DNA of 64,000 bases from UBA7672 sp964529555 (lineage in GTDB: Bacteria; Pseudomonadota; Alphaproteobacteria; Caulobacterales; Hyphomonadaceae): positions 1 to 64,000 of the forward strand of contig CAZGWV010000001.1 of assembly GCA_964529555.1 (NCBI GenBank). The letters are read 5' to 3'. The notes under the pieces were generated by a model. It did no database searches. It saw only the letters and a list, made by a program, of their open reading frames with translations, and was not told the DNA's origin. A program made the position numbers and the translations under genes. Shown in pieces: positions 8,647 to 17,985 of this stretch (its first letter is position 1; the number at the start of each line of letters is the position of its first letter).

Positions 8647-9192
8647 ATGCGCCTGTTTGCCTTTGCAGTTGTGGCTGGCCTTGCCGTGCTCTCCGCGTGC
8701 GATGCGCCGTCGCGGACGCGGCCGGTTGGCGCAGCGGTGGTGGCGCCGCCGCGGCAGGTGGAAGGGCCGCTGCCCGATGCGGTCGCCGCAACCGTGGCGC
8801 GCCTGCGCAAGGTGGCGGCGACGGGAAGCTATCGTGACCTGGCCCGCATGGCCGCAGAGACGCCTGACTTCCGCTCGAACGCCGCCGGCATGACGCATCA
8901 GGAATACTGGTATCTGAAGCTGCGGACAGGCGACTGGCCGATGGCGCAGGTGGAGCGCGTTCTGGCGCATCGCTACGCCATCAATGAGACGGCGCGCGGC
9001 AAGGTGTATGTCTGGCCGTGGCTGGCGATGCTGCCGGGCGAGGAGATCACGCCGTCCGCGGCTCGCGAGATCGATGCGCTGTTCGGCGCGGGGCAGGCCG
9101 ACGCGCTGCGCAAGGGCGAGATATGGCCTGGCTATGTGCTGGGCATAGCCGAGGACGGGACGTGGCTCTATTTCGTCTCCGGCTCGGGTTGA
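8647..9192 (+). CDS. Hypothetical lipoprotein
   Basis: This 181-aa protein starts MRLFAFAVVAGLAVLSAC, a lipoprotein signal peptide with lipobox LSAC, so the mature protein should be membrane-anchored in the periplasm. The rest is soluble and has no domain I recognise. It includes TGSYRDLARMAAETPDF, HQEYWYLKLRTGDWP and KVYVWPWLAMLPGEEI, which suggests a small alpha/beta fold. The frame is open to 8593, but the start at 8647 places the lipobox correctly. It lies between the HAD gene and the pterin dehydratase and may be cotranscribed with them. Confidence 0.7.
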   Translation: MRLFAFAVVAGLAVLSACDAPSRTRPVGAAVVAPPRQVEGPLPDAVAATVARLRKVAATGSYRDLARMAAETPDFRSNAAGMTHQEYWYLKLRTGDWPMAQVERVLAHRYAINETARGKVYVWPWLAMLPGEEITPSAAREIDALFGAGQADALRKGEIWPGYVLGIAEDGTWLYFVSGSG

Positions 9193-9225
9193 TCGCGCAG
9201 GCTTTCCGGCCGATGACCTGAGGCT

Positions 9226-9534
9226 ATGCCGGCGGCGCAGGAGAAGACCATCATGGGCAAGACCGTTGGGGCCGCCGCCGCTGTTGCGACGCTGTCGGGC
9301 TGGAGCGTGGTCACGGGGCGCGATGCGATCGCGAAGAGCTATCGCTTCGCCGATTTCAACGCGGCGTTCGGGTTCATGGCGCGCGTGGCGCTGGCGGCGG
9401 AGAAGATGGACCACCATCCCGAATGGTCGAACGTCTACAACAAGGTCGATGTGGAGCTGACCACGCACGACGCTGGCGGGGTGACGGAGAAAGACGTCGC
9501 GCTCGCGCGCTTCATGGACGCGGCGGCGGGCTGA
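9226..9534 (+). CDS. phhB: 4a-hydroxytetrahydrobiopterin dehydratase (pterin-4a-carbinolamine dehydratase)
   Basis: The 102-aa protein matches the PCD/DCoH family in size and motif. The active site is MDHHPEWSNVYNKVDVELTTH, with His63-His64-Pro65 and His81. A GWSVVTGRDAIAKSYRF segment precedes it, and the C-terminal helix carries TEKDVALA. The enzyme dehydrates the 4a-carbinolamine left by aromatic amino acid hydroxylases, recycling the pterin cofactor; some homologues act in molybdopterin metabolism. No phenylalanine hydroxylase gene is nearby. The convergent gene ends only 6 nt beyond the stop. Confidence 0.93.
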   Translation: MPAAQEKTIMGKTVGAAAAVATLSGWSVVTGRDAIAKSYRFADFNAAFGFMARVALAAEKMDHHPEWSNVYNKVDVELTTHDAGGVTEKDVALARFMDAAAG

Positions 9535-9540
9535 CGCGCC

Positions 9541-9987
9541 TTATTGCTGGAAGACGATGACGCTGGCGAGCGCGACGCGCGCCTCGCCCTTGCCGAGCAC
9601 CTGATCGACGGCCTTCTGCAGGCGTGCGCGCAGGATGTCGAAGTCCGGGCGCTCGCCCACCACATAGGACAGCGAGGCATAGTTCAGGATAGCGTCGCGC
9701 ATCTGGCTGGTGAGGCGCGGGCGGATGCCTTCGGCGAGCTTGCGCGTCTCGTCCCTGGGAATGTCGAGGCCGGCGTCGACCGCCAGCACGCCATGCACCT
9801 TGAAGCCGCGCGAGATGGACGCGCGCAGGCCGAAAGTGGGAACGTATCTGGTCGAGCCCGTGATGCGCTTGGCCTGCGGGTCGAGTTCGCCGCCCGGCGG
9901 GCTTGCCGCAGCCGGAGGGGCAGCCGACGCCCGGCCGGCGACCAGAAGCGATCCGAGAGCGAGGGCGAGAGCCTTGTACATGCGCAA
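9541..9987 (-). CDS. Small exported protein, FliL-like
   Basis: This 148-aa protein has an N-terminal signal peptide (ALALALGSLLVAGRASA), then a Pro/Ala-rich stretch, then a compact domain. The domain contains IPRDETRKLAEGIRPRLTSQMRDAILNY and ends ARVALASVIVFQQ. The arrangement of a C-terminal strand after a helix that 'determines' the ring resembles FliL-like/stomatin-type domains seen in alphaproteobacteria, but the similarity is only by eye. No flagellar gene is nearby. Function is unknown. ATG 9987 (MRMYK) or ATG 9981 (MYK) could be the start. Confidence 0.65.
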   Translation of the reverse strand: MRMYKALALALGSLLVAGRASAAPPAAASPPGGELDPQAKRITGSTRYVPTFGLRASISRGFKVHGVLAVDAGLDIPRDETRKLAEGIRPRLTSQMRDAILNYASLSYVVGERPDFDILRARLQKAVDQVLGKGEARVALASVIVFQQ

Positions 9988-10151
9988 AAGCCTAGTTCGG
10001 ACAGCTTAACGGCGGCTTTAGCGCCCTGTTCGGCAGGGATTCCGGGGGCGGGAGGGGGCTTCGGATGCGCCTCCGTAACCATCCTTGACTGGCGAGCCCG
10101 CCGGGACTAGCACACGCGCTCCCAAATCCCGGCCTCGCCGGGACCCGGAAA

Positions 10152-10227
<76 letters not shown>

Positions 10228-10233
10228 ATTCTC

Positions 10234-10253
10234 TTTGAAATAATTCAAATTTT
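10234..10253 (+). terminator. Intrinsic terminator of the tRNA gene
   Basis: TTTGAA-ATAA-TTCAAA is a perfect 6-bp inverted repeat with a 4-nt loop followed directly by TTTT, 6 nt after the tRNA CCA end. It is AT-rich, unlike its surroundings. Confidence 0.5.
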
Positions 10254-10589
10254 CGACTCCTTGGCTGGCTAGCCCATCAAAGCGCCCAACAATCGTCTCG
10301 CCTGTCGAACTCGCGCTTTCCCGACACGAACTGCCACAGGGTGAGACGGCAATGCTCAACGTGATCATCTCAGTCGCGGAGTGCAAGTGAAGTTCGATGA
10401 TGGGTTGCGGACCTCCGAGACGGAGGAGTCTGCAAGGTGCTGTCGTTATTGCCTTGCCAACTCACACCATCTCAATTCGTCTCCCCGGCTAACCGGGCGA
10501 CCTCCGCATTGCCGGAGCTAGAGCCTTTTCCGGTCTGAAGGAATCGAAGGATTCCCAAGGGTCTGTGGCTGAGCGAATCTGGGCTTGGC
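10254..10589. other. Non-coding stretch between tRNA and IS relics
   Basis: About 335 nt with no gene I can support. The short frames here lack domains. It is the transition from the conserved chromosome to the decayed mobile-element zone. Confidence 0.45.
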
Positions 10590-11060
10590 GATTCGAGCTG
10601 GATTCCCGGCAGCCGCACGGCCCTGTGGTGGTTCTTCGACCGCCGGGGGATAAGCTTCAAAAAAACTCTGCACGCAGCCGAACGCGAGCGGCCTGATCTG
10701 GCGCAGGAACACCAGACATGGGTCCGGCGGCAAAAGCGCCTCGATCGCAAACGGCTGGTGTTCATCGACGAGACCTCCGCCAACGCCAGGATGACAAGGG
10801 CTTATGGCCGCTCGCCGCGCGGCGAACGCCTGGTCGCCGGCGCTCCGTTCGGGACATGAAAGACAGTGACATACACAGTCGCTCTGCGCTGCGATGGGCT
10901 GGCGGCCCCCTTCGTCCTCGACGGGCCGATGGCGCAGACGCTTTCTTCGCCTGTCTCGACGAGGCCCTCGCCCCTACGTTCAATCCAGGCGACGTCGTGG
11001 TCAGTGGAAAGCGCTATATTTCCGGGAGTTCCGGACATTTCCGGACTCGGTCCGCGATTG
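10590..11060 (+). pseudogene. IS630-family transposase relic
   Basis: Successive plus-strand frames spell IS630 transposase pieces. The first reads ALWWFFDRRGISFKKTLHAAERERPDLA through LVFIDETSANARMTRAYGRSPRGERLVAGAP (with the DE of the DDE triad) and stops at 10858-10860. A second frame continues KTVTYTVALRCDGLAAPFVLDGPM. A third gives ADAFFACLDEALAPTFNPGDVVV. At least two frameshifts and a missing C-terminus make it non-functional. Boundaries are approximate, and I could not find inverted terminal repeats. Confidence 0.75.
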
Positions 11061-11100
11061 TAGACGCCCGTGGCTGGAGGCCTTCTCGACGGCACAGGTG

Positions 11101-11480
11101 TCACCGCGATGGCACGCGAACACGTAGGCCATTCCCGACCCCTGCATCGAGCCCAATCATGCCTGGTGGCACACGCTCGAGATTCATGCATTCATCACCG
11201 ATGGATCGCGCCGCCGACATGGCAGCAGGAGCGTCATGCGCTTCGATGCAGACCACATTCAAACCGGCCGCCCAGAGCGTATGGACGAACTGGGCGTTAA
11301 AGATCCGGTCTCGATACCGACCTGTGCCGCGGCCCAACCCTCGCCTTGATGGTCTTTGTTAGGCCTTTCGGTTTGGTCGAGCGCTTACCGCGCCAGATCT
11401 GCCTGCCATTCTGATCGATGACGCATAAGGTGGGTCGAAAACGCTGGCTTCCCTGGAGGCGACAGGACGCCACGAACATC
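11101..11480 (-). pseudogene. IS110-family transposase relic (N-terminal part)
   Basis: On the minus strand one frame reads FRPTLCVIDQNGRQIWRGKRSTKP, the DEDD-type N-terminus of IS110 transposases. Another frame continues LWAAGLNVVCIEAHDAPAAMSAA, matching the usual LRAAGLPVVCIEARHAKAAL block. The two frames are separated by a frameshift and the C-terminal half is absent. It abuts the IS630 relic in opposite orientation, so this is a nest of old insertions. Confidence 0.7.
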
Positions 11481-11681
11481 CGGAGCTGTTTGCGTCACAG
11501 CCCGATATCCGCGTGCGCATGAATATGCGGGCAATGTGCGTTGCAGTGCAGCGGGGAAAGCGGCCGCCTTTTGGGACTTGCCTGATCCTGGAATGAGGAG
11601 TGTCATCGCAACGGCGCTTTATATCGCATCGGGATGAGTACCTGGGTCATCTGATCAGGGTATCAAAAGGGGGAAGATAAC

Positions 11682-14600
11682 ATGCGCAGATTCTGGATTG
11701 AGCCTGCCCGCATTGCGTCAGTCGGGAAGCAGTTTTCAATTGCCTTGCTGGTTGCGATTGCAGGCGCGGAACTGAAGCCGGCGATTGCGCAGGTCCAGAA
11801 TGCGGTCGCGCCAATCTGGAGTTCGATTGACCATCTGGGCGTCGATGCAAGCGCGGGAAAATTCTACCAATCTGCGACAGAAGTTGTCATTGGCGATCCC
11901 TCGGTTGGCGGCCTGGTTCATGGCCGCACATGGATGCATGGCAGTTGGCGCGATAGTCTGGCCGGCACGATCTCGTCCAGCGGCTCGGTCTATACCGTAA
12001 GCCTTGGCGCGAGTTCGGAGTCGTTCACGCTGTCAGGTGGGAACTATTCATCCGACCAGCGGGTAGGGTCGACGCTGACCTATGCGTCGAGCAAATACAT
12101 CTACACGCTGCGCGACGGGACGATCGCCGAGTTCGACGCAGGCGTCGCCAGTTGCGGCGGGGTTACAAGTTTCTGGGCCTGCAATGCGGGCCTCATCACC
12201 AAGCTGACGAAACCGGACGGCGAGATTCTCACCTGGACCTATACGAGCGCCAGCGCAGGCGGACAGACCGCGCGCCGCCCGCAGTCGGTGTCAAACAATC
12301 TCGGCCATCAGATTCACTTTGCCTATTCGATCAACAGTCCGGCCAACGCATCGGAGGTGACCGGGGGCTACCTGCAGCGCACCAAGGTCACGGGTATCAA
12401 CCGCGCCTATTACTACTGCGCCGACAACGCCGCGACCTGTTCGGACAGTAGCGGCGGTAACTGGCCCTATGTCAGCTATGCAACCGAGTCCGGCGGGGCC
12501 ATCGAGACCGTAACCGACCGGCTTTCGCAGACGACGCGCTACGCATTCGCCAGCGGCCAGATGACGGGCGTGCGCCTTCCGTCGTCATCGGGCGTCAACG
12601 CCATAACGGTCACGTACACGAGCGGCAAAGTCTCCAATGTCAAAAGCGGAATCGGCGGTATCTACGACACGAACTATTCCTACAGCGATGCGTCCGGCAT
12701 CCGGACAACAACCATTGCTCCGCAGAGCGAGGGCGGATCGTCGATCACCAAAACCAGCCTTGCGAGCGGCTGGGTGACCGAAATCTGGGCGGACACGTCA
12801 GGCGTGCGCAAGAGCGTGCTGACCCGCGATGGCTACGGGCGGATCACGCGTTCGACACGCGCCGCCGGCGACTACACAAACCTGACATACGATGCGCGAG
12901 GAAACGTCACGCAGGTCGATGAGTCTCCAACGACCGGGTCGGGCCTCTCGGTCATCACGACCTCTGCAAGTTTTCCCGCGAGCTGCTCCAATGCGAAGAC
13001 CTGCAACAGCCCGACATCGACGACGGACGCTCGCGGGTACAGGACGGACTATTCGTACGATCCGACCCATGGCGGGGTGACGGCGATCATGTCCCCGGCG
13101 CCATCCGGCTCCGCCCCGGTCGGCAGCGGAACGCGTCCCGAGACCCGGTTCGCCTACAGCCAGCTTTTCGCCTGGTACAGGAATTCAGGCGGGTCGCTGG
13201 TTTCGTCCGGCGCCGGCGTTTACCGCCTCACCGAAACGTCCGCCTGCGCGAGCGGGTCTGCGCCTTCCTGCCTGGGAACATCCAGTGAGACGCGCGCGGT
13301 CATCGCCTACCAGGCCGGCTCGGCGTCAGTGGCGAGCAATCTTCTTCCCGTGACCACGACGGGGCGCTCCGGCAATACGGGCGGGGCCGGCGCTGTTTCC
13401 GCGACAGTTTCCATGACCTACACGGTCCTTGGCGATGTCGCTACGATTGATGGACCGCTTTCGGGAAGCAGCGACACGGCCTACGCATACTACGATGGCG
13501 TTCGCCGGCTGCGCGCCGCCGTAAGCCCCGATCCCGACGGCGGCGGCTCGCTCGAACATCGCGTCCGGAAGATCACCTACGACGCCGACGGCAAGCCGAC
13601 AGCGTTGGAGATCGGCCATGTCTCCACGCCTGCAAACTGGTCTTCGCTGACGGTTATGACGCGGCAAGACTATGAATACACCGCCGCGACGGATTATCTC
13701 ATCAAGGCGGCGCTTTCGTCCGGCGGCACGACCTATTCCGTGACGCAGTACTCGCGAGGCCTGTTCTATTCGCGCTGCGCGGCCCTGCGGATGGACACGG
13801 GCACTTATGGCTCGCTGCCTTCGAACGCATGCGTCCAGGTTCACGCCAACCTGCCAACAGGCGCCTATGAGGCAGATCGGATCACGCAAACGCGCATGAC
13901 GCCATACTCCCAAGCCGACACGTTCTGGGACGGGCGAGGCGCCCTGGACCGCCCGGTGCGGACAATGACCTACACCGCGCCCGGCGGCCTTGAATATCTT
14001 GCGGATGCCAACGGCAACAAGACCCGATTCGAGTACGATGGCTTCCTCCGGCTCGTGAAAACGATCTATCCGCATCCGACGACGCCCGGTAGCCAGAATC
14101 CTAGCGACTACGAGCAACTGACCTACGACGCCTATGGCCGGCTGACGGCGCGGCGGGGCAGGGACGGGCAGAGTTTTTCGTTCAGTTACGACAATCTCGG
14201 CCGCGCGACGGCGGTGGATGCGCCCGGCTCGCAGCCGGATGTGAGCTACACGTACGACAATCTCGGCCGTGTGACGCAAGCCAGCCAGTCCGGCCATGCG
14301 CTCGACTACGCCTATGATGCGCTCGGCCGTCTCATCAGCGAGACGCAGGCGGGAAAGGCCGTGAGCTATCAGTACGACGACGCCGGCCGGCGTACACGGC
14401 TGACGTGGCCGGACGGTTTCTATGTGGCTTATGAGTACAACACGGGCGGGGATCTGACGGCGATCAAGGAGAATGGCGGGACGGCGCTGGCGACGTTTGC
14501 GTATGACAATCTCGGTCGCCGCACGGCGCTGACGCGGGCGAATGGCAGTACGTCGGGCTATGTCTATGACGGCGTCTCGCGTCTCATCGACCTGGCGCTG

Positions 14601-15998
14601 GACCTTGGCGGCTCGACCAACGACAACTGGACGGACCTTGCCTACAATCCGGCCGGCCAGATCACGTCGCGGACGGTGAGCAACAGCGCCTATCACTACA
14701 GCGTGCCGTCAGCCTACACGGACGCCTACGCGAACAACCGCCTCAACCAGTACACCTCGGCCGCCGGCGTGACGCCGACCTATACGGACAGCCGCGGGAA
14801 CACGACATATGACGGCGCGCGGACCTACGGGTATGACTATTCCAACCGGCTGGTCTCGGCGACGGGTTCGCCTTCGGCCACGCTGGGCTACGATCCGGTG
14901 GGCCGGCTCTATCAGGTCGCGGGCGGATCGACGGTGCGGTTCCTCTACGATGGCGCGGACATGATCGCGGAGTACGACACGTCGGGGAATGTGCTGCGGC
15001 GCTATGTGCACGGGCCGGGGATGGACGAGCCGCTGGTGTGGTTCGAGGGGGCGGGGCACTCAGGCTCGGGAACGCCGGACCGCAGGCATCTCTATGCCGA
15101 CGAGCGCGGCTCGGTCGTGGCCATCGAGGGCGGATCGACGTCCAGGAACACCTATGACGAATATGGCGTTCCCGGCTCCGGCAACAGCGGGCGGTTCCAG
15201 TACACCGGGCAGATGTGGGTCGCGGAGATCGGGCTCTACCACTACAAGGCGCGGGCCTATAATCCCGAGCTTGGCCGGTTCATGCAGACCGACCCCATCG
15301 GCTACGCCGACCACATGAACCTCTACGCCTATGCGGCAAGCGATCCGGTCAACAACACCGATCCCACGGGGCTGATGACGCCGTGCTGGGATGTCTGGCT
15401 GCATACGGCCGCCTCGCCCGGGCCGAATGAACCGGATACCGTCATCGTCGTTGCGCCGCAGTACCTCGGATCGACCTGTGGCAGCCAGGGCATGTCGGAT
15501 CGCTTCGGCTACAACAGCGGGGGCGGTAAGGGAGGAGGGCTACTCATTGATAGACCTGCGCCTCCTCCGCAGCAGGTTCAACAAGGACAATCCTGCCAGC
15601 CGAATGTTCCTCCCGCGTTTATGAGCGACCCAAGAGTAGCAAACCAACTCAACCGAGCGTGGGCCGAATCGAATCCAAACGCACCGTCCATTTTGCTCGG
15701 TCAGCCAGGTTCACAAAAAATCGAGCAAGGAGGCTGGATTGTGCGTTGGTGGTTGTTCGGCAACTATGACGTTCTCAGAGTTGCGCCCGGCACGAGGGAC
15801 TCTTTGCCTTCGATAGTGAATTCTAAGCCGCTGTCGATCTTCTTTACAGTTGTTGGTTGGGTTCATACGCATCCGAACACAGTCGCGGAAGGATACACAT
15901 TTGCGGCAAGTCCTGCAGACATAAACTTCACTCAGAGTTACGCAAAAGTGCCCGGTGTGATCAAGACACATGCGGGAGATCAGTACATCTGTCCTTAG
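11682..15998 (+). CDS. RHS-repeat protein A, Sec-exported, with JAB/JAMM-like C-terminal tip
   Basis: This 1438-aa protein starts with a signal peptide ending AIAQ (about residue 37), preceded by AAAGGGGGAAG. Residues 40-340 are an N-terminal domain shared with RHS D (IDHLGVDAS, TFWACNAGLIT-like block). YD repeats (YDxxGRL type) fill about 350-1100. The core contains RFMQTDPIGY and ends NTDPTGL at about 1230. The last 207 residues are a variable tip. The tip has a possible metal site: Glu about 1348 (KIEQGGWIV), His1395-x-His1397 (WVHTHPN) and Ser1410-x-x-Asp1413 (ASPADINF). This is the JAMM/JAB pattern seen in DUF4329-type RHS tips. No PAAR domain is present. A lipoprotein gene follows after 10 nt. 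Confidence 0.93.
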   Translation: MRRFWIEPARIASVGKQFSIALLVAIAGAELKPAIAQVQNAVAPIWSSIDHLGVDASAGKFYQSATEVVIGDPSVGGLVHGRTWMHGSWRDSLAGTISSSGSVYTVSLGASSESFTLSGGNYSSDQRVGSTLTYASSKYIYTLRDGTIAEFDAGVASCGGVTSFWACNAGLITKLTKPDGEILTWTYTSASAGGQTARRPQSVSNNLGHQIHFAYSINSPANASEVTGGYLQRTKVTGINRAYYYCADNAATCSDSSGGNWPYVSYATESGGAIETVTDRLSQTTRYAFASGQMTGVRLPSSSGVNAITVTYTSGKVSNVKSGIGGIYDTNYSYSDASGIRTTTIAPQSEGGSSITKTSLASGWVTEIWADTSGVRKSVLTRDGYGRITRSTRAAGDYTNLTYDARGNVTQVDESPTTGSGLSVITTSASFPASCSNAKTCNSPTSTTDARGYRTDYSYDPTHGGVTAIMSPAPSGSAPVGSGTRPETRFAYSQLFAWYRNSGGSLVSSGAGVYRLTETSACASGSAPSCLGTSSETRAVIAYQAGSASVASNLLPVTTTGRSGNTGGAGAVSATVSMTYTVLGDVATIDGPLSGSSDTAYAYYDGVRRLRAAVSPDPDGGGSLEHRVRKITYDADGKPTALEIGHVSTPANWSSLTVMTRQDYEYTAATDYLIKAALSSGGTTYSVTQYSRGLFYSRCAALRMDTGTYGSLPSNACVQVHANLPTGAYEADRITQTRMTPYSQADTFWDGRGALDRPVRTMTYTAPGGLEYLADANGNKTRFEYDGFLRLVKTIYPHPTTPGSQNPSDYEQLTYDAYGRLTARRGRDGQSFSFSYDNLGRATAVDAPGSQPDVSYTYDNLGRVTQASQSGHALDYAYDALGRLISETQAGKAVSYQYDDAGRRTRLTWPDGFYVAYEYNTGGDLTAIKENGGTALATFAYDNLGRRTALTRANGSTSGYVYDGVSRLIDLALDLGGSTNDNWTDLAYNPAGQITSRTVSNSAYHYSVPSAYTDAYANNRLNQYTSAAGVTPTYTDSRGNTTYDGARTYGYDYSNRLVSATGSPSATLGYDPVGRLYQVAGGSTVRFLYDGADMIAEYDTSGNVLRRYVHGPGMDEPLVWFEGAGHSGSGTPDRRHLYADERGSVVAIEGGSTSRNTYDEYGVPGSGNSGRFQYTGQMWVAEIGLYHYKARAYNPELGRFMQTDPIGYADHMNLYAYAASDPVNNTDPTGLMTPCWDVWLHTAASPGPNEPDTVIVVAPQYLGSTCGSQGMSDRFGYNSGGGKGGGLLIDRPAPPPQQVQQGQSCQPNVPPAFMSDPRVANQLNRAWAESNPNAPSILLGQPGSQKIEQGGWIVRWWLFGNYDVLRVAPGTRDSLPSIVNSKPLSIFFTVVGWVHTHPNTVAEGYTFAASPADINFTQSYAKVPGVIKTHAGDQYICP
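14421..15374 (+). repeat. RHS A core, copy 1 of a 954-bp direct repeat
   Basis: By eye this segment matches 16417-17370 base for base (offset 1996). Shadow translations of both copies in other frames are also identical. Sequences diverge on both sides: variable tip on the right, a short unrelated spacer on the left of copy 2. Confidence 0.9.
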
Positions 15999-16008
15999 GA
16001 GGCGATGC

Positions 16009-16353
16009 ATGGCTGCGATGGGTCTAAACATGCGCTATGGAGCGCAGTTATTTGTTTTAACATTGTTATGTGCCTGCAGTTTGGGGCCTGTTCCGCAAGA
16101 GCCAGTTATGACAGCTCAGGATCAGGTCGTGCGGGACGCTGCAGCGGAAGTGGACAAATATATCGCGGATGCGAAACACTGGAAAAAGGCTACCTATGAG
16201 ATAATTCTCAACAGGATGGAGGGGGTCATGCTTGTATTTTGGGCGGTGCACTCGGAAGATAAATTATCAAAAACGCCGGGCGCGGGGAAGTCTGTAGAGA
16301 TATATTTTGACGCTATTAATAATAGAGTTGTAAAAGAGCTGGCGTTTCAGTAG
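16009..16353 (+). CDS. Candidate immunity lipoprotein for RHS A tip
   Basis: This 114-aa protein begins MAAMGLNMRYGAQLFVLTLLCACSLGP, a signal peptide with lipobox LCAC. It therefore probably faces the periplasm on a lipid anchor. The ATG lies 6 nt after a perfect AGGAGG that overlaps the RHS A stop codon region, so the pair is likely cotranslated. The mature part is small and charged (DAAAEVDKYIADAKHWKKATYE) and I know no family for it. Base composition is visibly more AT-rich than the RHS gene. Position directly after a variable RHS tip is the usual place for an immunity gene; the function is inferred from that alone. Confidence 0.7.
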   Translation: MAAMGLNMRYGAQLFVLTLLCACSLGPVPQEPVMTAQDQVVRDAAAEVDKYIADAKHWKKATYEIILNRMEGVMLVFWAVHSEDKLSKTPGAGKSVEIYFDAINNRVVKELAFQ

Positions 16354-16416
16354 TGCGACTCAGTAGCGCGACAAAGTGCGCCCAATGGTCGTGCGCCCCT
16401 AGCGTCGGACGGGTTT

Positions 16417-17370
16417 TATGTGGCTTATGAGTACAACACGGGCGGGGATCTGACGGCGATCAAGGAGAATGGCGGGACGGCGCTGGCGACGTTTGCGTAT
16501 GACAATCTCGGTCGCCGCACGGCGCTGACGCGGGCGAATGGCAGTACGTCGGGCTATGTCTATGACGGCGTCTCGCGTCTCATCGACCTGGCGCTGGACC
16601 TTGGCGGCTCGACCAACGACAACTGGACGGACCTTGCCTACAATCCGGCCGGCCAGATCACGTCGCGGACGGTGAGCAACAGCGCCTATCACTACAGCGT
16701 GCCGTCAGCCTACACGGACGCCTACGCGAACAACCGCCTCAACCAGTACACCTCGGCCGCCGGCGTGACGCCGACCTATACGGACAGCCGCGGGAACACG
16801 ACATATGACGGCGCGCGGACCTACGGGTATGACTATTCCAACCGGCTGGTCTCGGCGACGGGTTCGCCTTCGGCCACGCTGGGCTACGATCCGGTGGGCC
16901 GGCTCTATCAGGTCGCGGGCGGATCGACGGTGCGGTTCCTCTACGATGGCGCGGACATGATCGCGGAGTACGACACGTCGGGGAATGTGCTGCGGCGCTA
17001 TGTGCACGGGCCGGGGATGGACGAGCCGCTGGTGTGGTTCGAGGGGGCGGGGCACTCAGGCTCGGGAACGCCGGACCGCAGGCATCTCTATGCCGACGAG
17101 CGCGGCTCGGTCGTGGCCATCGAGGGCGGATCGACGTCCAGGAACACCTATGACGAATATGGCGTTCCCGGCTCCGGCAACAGCGGGCGGTTCCAGTACA
17201 CCGGGCAGATGTGGGTCGCGGAGATCGGGCTCTACCACTACAAGGCGCGGGCCTATAATCCCGAGCTTGGCCGGTTCATGCAGACCGACCCCATCGGCTA
17301 CGCCGACCACATGAACCTCTACGCCTATGCGGCAAGCGATCCGGTCAACAACACCGATCCCACGGGGCTG
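16417..17370 (+). repeat. RHS A core, copy 2 of a 954-bp direct repeat
   Basis: Apparently identical to 14421-15374. It supplies the homologous core in front of a different tip, the classic displaced-tip arrangement of rhs loci. Confidence 0.9.
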
Positions 17371-17961
17371 CATGTTTATGTGCCGGGGCCCGACGATGTC
17401 GTTGTCGTAACGGCGCCGGCGTCTCCGGGGTATGACTTCTCGTGGCTGTGGAGAGGCTCATACTCTGGCGCGAGAAGCGGGGGCGGAGGAGGCGGCGGGA
17501 GCAAGCCGATCTTCGATCAGCCTACGCCGGCGAACTTCCACCGCTACGTAGTATCTCGCGACACCCTGTGCAATGCGCAGCAATCTTTTAGGAGCATTAT
17601 GGGGGCTGGAATGTCAGCGCCCGGTGCTCCGCCGGCAAGGTCGGGAACACATCCAGGTGTCCCGTTGATGGGGACCCCGTTTGGCCGAGAGACGAATTAT
17701 ATAACTCAGGTGGTGGACGTAAGCGCAATGAAAATTACTAACATCACGGAGAAGGAACATGATTTTTTTCCTGGGTCTGTAGAAATAACCGTGATCCCTT
17801 ACGGTAATTTTTCCAGGATTGAGATTGTTGGCGTGGGAACAGGTGGAATAGCTTGGGTGAACCATTTGGTCGGCGCGGCGTGGTTCGGCCATATGGCAAC
17901 CACCGTGCAGCGGGGATGCATGAGTGGCGGGTTGGGCGCTTTGCTGGATGTCGGCCCATAG
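16420..17961 (+). CDS. Orphan RHS tip A2 (core fragment plus unknown C-terminal domain)
   Basis: The 513-codon frame lacks a signal peptide, N-terminal domain and most YD repeats. It starts abruptly within a YD repeat (AYEYNTGGDLTAIKENGG) at a GTG with no obvious ribosome site. About 317 residues duplicate the RHS A core to NTDPTGL. The following 196-residue tip is different. It begins with a VVVVTAPASPG linker and a Gly-rich run (about 350-357), then a domain with TNYITQVVDVSAMKITNITEKEHDFFPG and VNHLVGAAWFGHMATTV. I do not recognise the domain. It may be silent until recombination through the repeat fuses it to the full gene. Confidence 0.8.
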   Translation: MAYEYNTGGDLTAIKENGGTALATFAYDNLGRRTALTRANGSTSGYVYDGVSRLIDLALDLGGSTNDNWTDLAYNPAGQITSRTVSNSAYHYSVPSAYTDAYANNRLNQYTSAAGVTPTYTDSRGNTTYDGARTYGYDYSNRLVSATGSPSATLGYDPVGRLYQVAGGSTVRFLYDGADMIAEYDTSGNVLRRYVHGPGMDEPLVWFEGAGHSGSGTPDRRHLYADERGSVVAIEGGSTSRNTYDEYGVPGSGNSGRFQYTGQMWVAEIGLYHYKARAYNPELGRFMQTDPIGYADHMNLYAYAASDPVNNTDPTGLHVYVPGPDDVVVVTAPASPGYDFSWLWRGSYSGARSGGGGGGGSKPIFDQPTPANFHRYVVSRDTLCNAQQSFRSIMGAGMSAPGAPPARSGTHPGVPLMGTPFGRETNYITQVVDVSAMKITNITEKEHDFFPGSVEITVIPYGNFSRIEIVGVGTGGIAWVNHLVGAAWFGHMATTVQRGCMSGGLGALLDVGP

Positions 17962-17985
17962 CGACGCGGATTTATGGAAGCTTTC

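Noticed and set aside
13326..14696. Long minus-strand open frame inside RHS A, repeated at 16399-16692
   Set aside because: It is the antisense of YD repeats; its repetition only reflects the duplicated core.
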